Assembly: GCA_002344625.1 (NCBI GenBank)
Contig: DDUE01000041.1
Coordinates: 1 to 10,675 of the forward strand
DNA: 10,675 nucleotides
Source of the DNA: Rhodocyclaceae bacterium UBA2346
Lineage (GTDB): Bacteria; Pseudomonadota; Gammaproteobacteria; Burkholderiales; Rhodocyclaceae
Direction: 5' to 3'
Each line of letters opens with the position of its first letter. Within the stretch, counting starts at the first letter, position 1. Position numbers and translations under genes: made by a program. Below the pieces are notes generated by a model. The model was not told the origin of the DNA, made no database searches, and saw only the letters and a program-made list of their open reading frames with translations. This document shows positions 6,612-10,675 of the stretch, one piece after another.

Positions 6612-7202
6612 ATGCCCTTGCCCTTGTATATCGACACCCTCTCAAGCAGGCGAGCCCCTGTTCGCCCGCCGAACGGCGCCAGCCCGCCCCACCACGGCCA
6701 TCTCCCGGCCCGGCGCGGCCGCTCCGCCGAATCGCCACTGCGCCAGCTTCACGCAAGCCCACGCCCGGCGCGCGCGCACCCGTACGACGCCGGCACCGGG
6801 ACCAGCGCGGCGATGCGCTACCGGTTCGCGATCGTAGTCGCCGACTTTGCCGCCACTACCGACTCTTTTCATCGACGCCTGGCCATGGCGGCACGCACGG
6901 TCGCCGAGCGCATCTGCCTCGTCCAGCACCCGGCGCCCGCCGGCGGCACCCGGGATGCGTCTACGACCGAGATCCTGCTCGAAGGCTTGCGCCACCGTCT
7001 TGGGCTCGACCCGCGCGATTGCGCCGTTGCCGCCGACACCGGACAGCTTCATGCACTGGCGACGCCCGACGCGGCAGATGTCGTCGTGCTCGGCACCTCG
7101 ATGGTTTCGGCAGGATCGGCGCGCCACGGCATCCCGGCCACGAACGGGCACGGACTGCATTGCGACGTGCTGGTGATCGAGGATCGGCCCGACTGGGAGT
7201 AG
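6612..7202 (+). CDS. Universal-stress-protein-like domain protein with a low-complexity N-terminus
   Basis: A 196-aa protein with two parts. Residues 1-66 are rich in Pro, Arg, Ala and His and look disordered. Residues 69-190 show a UspA-like alpha/beta pattern: first strand RFAIVVADF (71-79), helix with RRLAMAARTVAER (88-100), second strand ICLVQ, helix ILLEGLRHRLGL (121-132), ADVVVLGTS (155-163) and last strand CDVLVIE (184-190). The usual ATP-binding signature after the VVLGT strand (GxxG-x9-G[ST]) is not preserved, so nucleotide binding is doubtful. The ATG at 6612 is chosen because GGAGGAG (6601-6606 region) lies just upstream. Met68 (6813) would give a bare Usp domain but has no ribosome binding site. 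A -24/-12 promoter precedes it, implying control by the upstream activator. The domain call rests on pattern recognition and is moderate; that this is a real gene is well supported by signal and codon use. Confidence 0.68.
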   Translation: MPLPLYIDTLSSRRAPVRPPNGASPPHHGHLPARRGRSAESPLRQLHASPRPARAHPYDAGTGTSAAMRYRFAIVVADFAATTDSFHRRLAMAARTVAERICLVQHPAPAGGTRDASTTEILLEGLRHRLGLDPRDCAVAADTGQLHALATPDAADVVVLGTSMVSAGSARHGIPATNGHGLHCDVLVIEDRPDWE

Positions 7203-7230
7203 CCGCGCCATCCGGCCCGGTCCGATCATC

Positions 7231-7247
7231 GGGGGCTCCCGGCCCCC
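7231..7247. terminator. GC hairpin between convergent genes
   Basis: GGGGGC (7231-7236), loop TCCCG, GCCCCC (7242-7247) forms a perfect 6-bp GC stem in the 51-base gap between two convergent stop codons. There is no T-tract on either strand, so termination may be Rho-assisted or inefficient. It could serve both directions. Confidence 0.4.
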
Positions 7248-7253
7248 TGGTCG

Positions 7254-7736
7254 TCAATGACTGGCAAAGACTGCCGTGGCGCCTTCGCGATCGAAGCTGA
7301 TCACGTCATAGCGGTCAGCGGGATACGGCCCTTCCATGCCCGGCGAGCCCAGCGGCATGCCGGGTGCGGAGAGACCGACGATCGCCGGCCGCTCGAGAAG
7401 CATGCGCCTCACGTCGGACGCCGGAACATGCCCTTCGACGACATAGCCCCCCACCTTGGCGGTATGGCACGACCCCAGCTTTTGCGGCACCCCGGCGTCG
7501 GCCTTGACCTCGCCCATGTCGGCGCTCGAAACCTCCTTCACCGTGAAACCGTTGGCGCGCATGTGCTCGGCCCACTTGCCGCAGCAGCCGCAGTTGGGGT
7601 CCTTGAACATCGTGACCTCGTCGCCGGCGAACGCGGCACCGAGGCCGGTGGCCGTGGCGATCGCGGCCACCATCAACAGGCGCCGCATCGTGCGTGCCGG
7701 CGACAGCGGAGTTTCGCTCGTTTGCAATCCCATCAT
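7254..7736 (-). CDS. Periplasmic DUF411 metal-binding protein (CopG-like, copper resistance)
   Basis: Small exported protein of the DUF411 family, commonly found with copper resistance genes and thought to bind copper in the periplasm. From the ATG at 7736 it is 160 aa. A signal peptide runs from about residue 15 to 37, with hydrophobic core LLMVAAIATATGLGA and a likely cut after AFA. The family core follows: KDPNCGCCGKW at 45-55 with Cys49, Cys51 and Cys52; SCHTA with Cys90-His91; GYVVEGHVPA at 97-106; and a Met/Gly-rich APGMPLGSPGME at 124-135. The Cys, His and Met residues are the probable metal ligands. GGAGG ends about 6 bases before the 7736 ATG. The next codon (7733) is also ATG, and an ATG at 7748 precedes the ribosome binding site and is therefore unlikely. 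It starts 29 bases after the sensor kinase stop and is probably third in the regulator-kinase operon. Its biochemical role is inferred from context. Confidence 0.85.
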   Translation of the reverse strand: MMGLQTSETPLSPARTMRRLLMVAAIATATGLGAAFAGDEVTMFKDPNCGCCGKWAEHMRANGFTVKEVSSADMGEVKADAGVPQKLGSCHTAKVGGYVVEGHVPASDVRRMLLERPAIVGLSAPGMPLGSPGMEGPYPADRYDVISFDREGATAVFASH

Positions 7737-7765
7737 CGTATCCTCCATGCAATGAATGAATATGT

Positions 7766-9208
7766 TCAGTGCTGCGCGCCCGCCGCCGATGGCAACGTGA
7801 CACGAAAAATCGTCAGCCCGGCGCCAGATGTCACCGTCACCCGCCCGCCGTGCGCCACGACGATCGAACGCGTGATCGCCAGCCCGAGCCCGGCCCCTTC
7901 GCCATGGCGGTGGCGCTCCGGGCTCGCGCGATGAAAGCGCTCGAAGATCGCCGCGAGCTGGTCGGCGGCGATCGTGTCGCCGGGGTTCTTCACTGTCAGC
8001 GTGGCGTGCTCGTCCGCTTGTTCGATCTCGATTTCGATCGCGCCGCCGCGCGGGGTGTGGCGCAGCGCGTTCGACAACAGGTTCGACACCGCGCGGCGCA
8101 GCATCAGGCGGTCACCGCTCACACTGGCCGCGCCGCGTACCCGCACGGTGACGCCTTGCTCCTCGGCCAGCGCCTCGTAGAACTCGACCAGCGCCCGCAC
8201 CTCGTCGGCAAGTTCCACCGCCTCGGGCCGGCGCGGCAGACGCCCGTTCTCGGTCTGGGCGAGGAACAGCATGTCGCTCACCATGCGCGCGATGCGCTCG
8301 TATTCCTCGAGGTTCGAGCCCAGCACCTCGCGGTACTCGTCCGGGCTGCGCACCTGCGACAACGCGACCGAGGTCTGGGTCATCAGGTTCGAAACCGGCG
8401 TGCGCAACTCGTGGGCGATGTCGGCCGAATAATCGCGCAGCCGCCGGAACGACGATTCGAGCCGGTCGAGCATGCCGTTGAAGGCCTCGACCAGGTCGCG
8501 CACCTCGGCCGGGGCATCGCGTTCCGCGAGCCGCATGTCGAGCCGCTCGGCCGACAAGCCGTGCGCGGCGGCGGTGACCCGGCGCAGCGGGGCCAGCCCC
8601 TTGTACGCGGCCACCCAGCCGAACAAGGCCGCCGCCAGCGCCGAGACCGAAATGCCCAGCCACAGGCGTGCGCGCACTTCGTCGAGAAAGCGCGCATGGT
8701 GGGAGATGTCCAGCCCCAGCAGCACCCGCACCGGCGTCGCAGCGACGGCATCGGCCGCGGACAGCACCAGCGTTTCCTCGCGCCCGATGAACTGGCGCCC
8801 GTCCTTCTGCCACATCGCGCCGGCCCGGGCCAGCGGTGTTCCTTCGATCTGCGCGGCGTCGAAGCGGTTCGCGTGAAGCGCGTAGATCGCGCTGCCCTCG
8901 TCGTCGCGCATCAGCACCGCGACCATGTCGTGGCCGACGAACGCATCGTCCAGCCGCTGCGGCAAGGCCTCGCGCTCGGCCACGGTGCGCGCGCGCCGCA
9001 TCAGGTTTTCGATCAGGTTGAGCTTGCCGCTCAACTCATGGTCGTCGAGTTCACGAAAATGCGCGTCGACCGCGCGCCCCATCACCACCCCGACCACGAT
9101 CAACAGGCTCGCGGCGAGCGCCGCGAACAGCAGCGCCAGCCGCGCGGTCAGCGACAACGGCCGGCGCGCGCGCCTCGCTCCGTCCGGATCGACGGTCGCC
9201 GCAGCCAT
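7766..9208 (-). CDS. cusS: Heavy-metal (copper/silver) sensor histidine kinase, CusS/CopS type
   Basis: Inner-membrane sensor of a two-component system, 480 aa. A transmembrane helix at about 22-43 and a second at about 182-201 enclose a periplasmic domain of some 140 residues, the presumed metal sensor. HAMP follows at about 203-256. The dimerisation/phosphoacceptor helix carries DIAHELRTP with phosphorylated His266. The catalytic domain has an N box with Asn376 and Asn380 (NLLSNALRH), a divergent G1 region (NPGDTI rather than DxGxG), an F box (FERFHRA at 422-428) and a G2 box GEGAGLGLAI at 436-445. The ATG at 9208 shares one base with the regulator's TGA (TGATG), indicating translational coupling. 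Relatives include CusS, CopS, SilS and CzcS. Copper or silver is favoured because the flanking genes are CusF-, CusC- and DUF411-like. The metal cannot be proven from sequence. Confidence 0.9.
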   Translation of the reverse strand: MAAATVDPDGARRARRPLSLTARLALLFAALAASLLIVVGVVMGRAVDAHFRELDDHELSGKLNLIENLMRRARTVAEREALPQRLDDAFVGHDMVAVLMRDDEGSAIYALHANRFDAAQIEGTPLARAGAMWQKDGRQFIGREETLVLSAADAVAATPVRVLLGLDISHHARFLDEVRARLWLGISVSALAAALFGWVAAYKGLAPLRRVTAAAHGLSAERLDMRLAERDAPAEVRDLVEAFNGMLDRLESSFRRLRDYSADIAHELRTPVSNLMTQTSVALSQVRSPDEYREVLGSNLEEYERIARMVSDMLFLAQTENGRLPRRPEAVELADEVRALVEFYEALAEEQGVTVRVRGAASVSGDRLMLRRAVSNLLSNALRHTPRGGAIEIEIEQADEHATLTVKNPGDTIAADQLAAIFERFHRASPERHRHGEGAGLGLAITRSIVVAHGGRVTVTSGAGLTIFRVTLPSAAGAQH

Positions 9209-9888
9209 CAGCCGCCCTCCGGCGTGTCGAGCACATAGCCCATGCCGCGCACGGTGCGGATCAGTCTCGGCTCGAAGGGCTCATCCACCTTGGCGCGCAG
9301 CCGCCGCACCGCGACCTCGATGACATTGGTGTCACTGTCGAAGTTCATGTCCCACACCTGCGACGCGATCAGCGAGCGCGGCAGCACCTCGCCCTGGCGG
9401 CGCAGCAACAACTCGAGCAGCGCGAATTCCTTGGCGGTGAGATCGATCCGCACACCGCCGCGCAACACCCGGCGGCGCAGCAGGTCGAGTTCGAGGTCGG
9501 CCGCACGCAACACGTCGGGCTCCTTGGTCTTGCCCCGGCGCAGCAGCGTGCGCACCCGCGCGAGCAGTTCGGAAAAAGCGAACGGCTTCACCAGGTAGTC
9601 GTCGGCGCCCAGTTCCAGCCCGCGGACCCGGTCTTCGACCTGGTCGCGCGCGGTCAGAAACAGCACCGGCAGTTCGTGCCCCTGGCGGCGCAGCGTCTGC
9701 AGCACCCCCCAGCCATCGAGCGAGGGCAGCATCACGTCGAGCACGGCCAGGTCGTAGTCGCCGCCCAAGGCCAGGTGCAGGCCATCGAGCCCGTCGCGCG
9801 CGAGGTCGACGACGAAGCCCGCCTCGGCCAGGCCCTGGCGCAGGTAGTCGCCGGTCTTCGGTTCGTCCTCGACGATCAGGATCTTCAC
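9208..9888 (-). CDS. cusR: Heavy-metal response regulator, OmpR/PhoB family (CusR/CopR type)
   Basis: DNA-binding partner of the downstream kinase, 226 aa. The receiver domain (1-115) has the acidic pocket Glu7-Asp8-Glu9, phosphoacceptor Asp51 in LAVLDVMLP, Thr79 in FLTARD and Lys101 in VKPF. The OmpR-type winged helix occupies about 128-222, with [13 protein letters not shown] and the recognition-helix region [17 protein letters not shown], a stretch highly characteristic of the CusR/CopR/SilR/CzcR group, then a final RGMGYVL. The start codon is GTG at 9888, with GAGGA about 8 bases upstream; there is no in-frame ATG nearby. It is probably first in a leftward operon with the kinase and the DUF411 gene. 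Phosphorylated protein should bind the inverted repeat at 9956-9973 and activate both divergent transcripts. Assignment to the copper/silver branch is from context. Confidence 0.92.
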   Translation of the reverse strand: MKILIVEDEPKTGDYLRQGLAEAGFVVDLARDGLDGLHLALGGDYDLAVLDVMLPSLDGWGVLQTLRRQGHELPVLFLTARDQVEDRVRGLELGADDYLVKPFAFSELLARVRTLLRRGKTKEPDVLRAADLELDLLRRRVLRGGVRIDLTAKEFALLELLLRRQGEVLPRSLIASQVWDMNFDSDTNVIEVAVRRLRAKVDEPFEPRLIRTVRGMGYVLDTPEGG

Positions 9889-9924
9889 TTCGATGTCCTC
9901 GTGCCGTGCATCGGCAGGCGACCC

Positions 9925-9930
9925 ATTGTG
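9925..9930 (-). promoter_or_regulatory. Candidate -10 element for the regulator-kinase operon
   Basis: On the minus strand CACAAT (9930 to 9925) matches TATAAT at four of six positions. It would start transcription near 9918, about 30 bases before the GTG. The inverted repeat would then be centred near -46, a usual position for an OmpR-type activator site. No good -35 hexamer is seen, consistent with activator dependence. Confidence 0.3.
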
Positions 9931-9955
9931 CCCGCTCGCGCACGCATCGCGACAG

Positions 9956-9973
9956 GATTACAAAGATGTAATC
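9956..9973. promoter_or_regulatory. Perfect inverted repeat, probable CusR/CopR-type operator
   Basis: GATTACA (9956-9962), spacer AAGA, TGTAATC (9967-9973) forms perfect 7-bp arms. It lies about 70 bases from each of the two divergent start codons, in the 158-base gap between the response regulator and CusF-like genes. Operators of the CusR/CopR group are short inverted repeats with ACA/TGT inner ends and a spacer of a few bases, so the match is good in architecture. The exact consensus for this regulator is unknown. Confidence 0.65.
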
Positions 9974-10005
9974 GTCGCGTCAGCCTGGCGACGGTTGCGC
10001 CTCGA

Positions 10006-10011
10006 CATACT
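10006..10011 (+). promoter_or_regulatory. Candidate -10 element for the cusF-like operon
   Basis: CATACT at 10006-10011 matches TATAAT at four of six positions. The start site would fall near 10018, leaving a leader of about 30 bases and putting the inverted repeat centre near -53. No recognisable -35 hexamer lies 17 bases upstream, as expected for a promoter needing an OmpR-type activator. Confidence 0.3.
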
Positions 10012-10046
10012 GAAGCCCTGACGAGCCCCCGCACAGGAAATCGACC

Positions 10047-10394
10047 ATGAAAACGAAGCTCCGCCTGGCCGCGCTGGCCACCCTGGCATTGCTGAGCACG
10101 GGCGCCGCATTCGCGGCCGGCGAACATGACGGCCATCATGTGCCCCCGGCCACCGCGGCCGCCGCGGCGCCCGAGTTCGCCGAAGGCACGGTAAAGAAAG
10201 TCGACAAAGCCGCCGGCAGGGTCACGATCAGCCACGGCCCGCTCACCACGCTCGACATGCCGCCGATGACGATGGTGTTCCGCGCCGGCGCGGCCGGCAT
10301 GCTGGACGACCTCAAGGCGGGCGACCGGATCCGCTTCATCGCCGAACGCGCCGGCGGCGTATTCACCGTCACGACGCTCGAGCGGATGCCCTGA
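10047..10394 (+). CDS. cusF: CusF-like periplasmic copper-binding protein
   Basis: Small periplasmic metallochaperone of the CusF family, which hands Cu(I) or Ag(I) to a CusCBA-type efflux pump; 115 aa. A signal peptide covers residues 1-23 or 24 (KTKLRLAALATLALL, cut near AFA-A). A His/Ala-rich linker follows (GEHDGHH at 25-31), then the OB-fold domain at about 43-113. The metal site aligns by spacing with E. coli CusF His36, Trp44, Met47 and Met49: here His63, Met71, Met74 and Met76 in ISHGPLTTLDMPPMTM. The cation-pi Trp is thus replaced by Met. The domain ends in DDLKAGDRIRF, typical of the family. It is first in the rightward operon, and its stop lies 10 bases before the efflux factor start. 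The divergent response regulator and shared inverted repeat imply metal-induced expression. AGGAAA at 10035-10040 supplies a fair ribosome binding site. Confidence 0.87.
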   Translation: MKTKLRLAALATLALLSTGAAFAAGEHDGHHVPPATAAAAAPEFAEGTVKKVDKAAGRVTISHGPLTTLDMPPMTMVFRAGAAGMLDDLKAGDRIRFIAERAGGVFTVTTLERMP

Positions 10395-10404
10395 GGCGCA
10401 TGCG

Positions 10405-10675
10405 ATGAACCCTCCTGTCCCGGGTCGGTACCGAACGCGCGGGCTTCTCGCCGCGCTCGCGCTGGGATGCCTGCTCGCCACGGGTGGGCTGCGCGCCGAA
10501 TCGACCGGGCTGGGCGCGGACGTCGCCTCGCTGCTCGACTACGCCCGCAGCGCCAACCCGATGTTCGCGGTCGAGCGTGCGGAGGCGGAGGCCGCACGCG
10601 CGCGCATCGGCGCCGCCGGCGGGCTGCCCGATCCGAGCTTCCAGCTCGAACTGATGGACGCCACCAACACCATGA
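10405..10675 (+). CDS. cusC: Outer-membrane efflux factor, TolC/CusC/CzcC family (5' part, runs off the window)
   Basis: The first 90 residues of an outer-membrane channel component for a heavy-metal RND pump; the reading frame is open to the window edge. An N-terminal signal sequence (about 1-31) has basic residues PGRYRTRG followed by LLAALALGCLLATGG and a cut near LRA. The mature start has the TolC-family opening helix LLDYARSANPMFAVERAEAEAA, here given in outline over residues about 44-65, then LPDPSFQLEL, the 'LPDP' turn common in CusC/CzcC-type proteins. A Cys in the signal region (LGCL) does not form a good lipobox. The ATG at 10405 has GAGG at 10393-10396, overlapping the previous stop; an ATG at 10400 runs straight into a stop. 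Pump adaptor and RND genes would be expected beyond the edge. Which metal it exports is inferred from the neighbouring CusF-like gene. Confidence 0.8.
   Translation, partial: MNPPVPGRYRTRGLLAALALGCLLATGGLRAESTGLGADVASLLDYARSANPMFAVERAEAEAARARIGAAGGLPDPSFQLELMDATNTM

Noticed and set aside
7769..9238. Long open frame of nearly 490 codons on the + strand opposite the sensor kinase.
   Set aside because: It is the antisense shadow of a clear histidine kinase gene in GC-rich DNA; the translation is His/Arg/Ala-rich with no family motifs and no ribosome binding site.
1..10675. CRISPR array, tRNA or rRNA genes.
   Set aside because: No regularly spaced direct repeats, tRNA cloverleaf/CCA patterns or conserved rRNA segments were seen.

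Overview
The window is GC-rich (roughly 65-68% by eye) with strong G/C third-position codon use. It carries a 3-hydroxybutyrate oligomer hydrolase, a sigma-54 activator and a Cus-type copper cluster. Together these suggest a betaproteobacterium (Rhodocyclales or Burkholderiales), an inference from gene content and composition only.

Left edge to 4434: bases 1-50 look like the 3' tail of an insertion-sequence transposase. An AlkA-type DNA glycosylase gene (+, 115-1038) follows. Its 3' end overlaps that of a convergent gene for a cystathionine gamma-synthase-like PLP enzyme (-, 1018-2178). Upstream of that, on the same strand, lies a large lipoprotein-like 3-hydroxybutyrate oligomer hydrolase (-, 2281-4434), which acts in polyhydroxybutyrate breakdown.

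4435 to 7254: a gene-poor stretch of about 490 bases separates the hydrolase from a divergent sigma-54-dependent activator with PAS, AAA+ and Fis-type HTH domains (+, 4928-6355). A perfect 14-bp palindrome covers the activator's stop codon. A strikingly AT-rich spacer follows, then a good -24/-12 promoter at 6544-6560 and a gene with a strong ribosome binding site (+, 6612-7202). That gene encodes a degenerate universal-stress-protein-like domain behind a Pro/Arg/Ala-rich N-terminus. The layout (activator, upstream activating sequence, AT-rich bend, -24/-12 promoter, target) reads as a self-contained sigma-54 regulatory module and is the least ordinary part of the window.

7254 to the end: a copper/silver homeostasis locus built around a divergent promoter. 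Leftwards run a GTG-started OmpR-type response regulator (9208-9888), its sensor kinase (7766-9208, 1-base overlap) and a periplasmic DUF411 metal-binding protein (7254-7736). Rightwards run a CusF-like periplasmic copper-binding protein (10047-10394) and the start of a CusC/CzcC-type outer-membrane efflux factor (10405 to the edge), presumably followed by the rest of a heavy-metal RND pump. A perfect inverted repeat (9956-9973) lies midway between the two divergent start codons and is the probable regulator operator.
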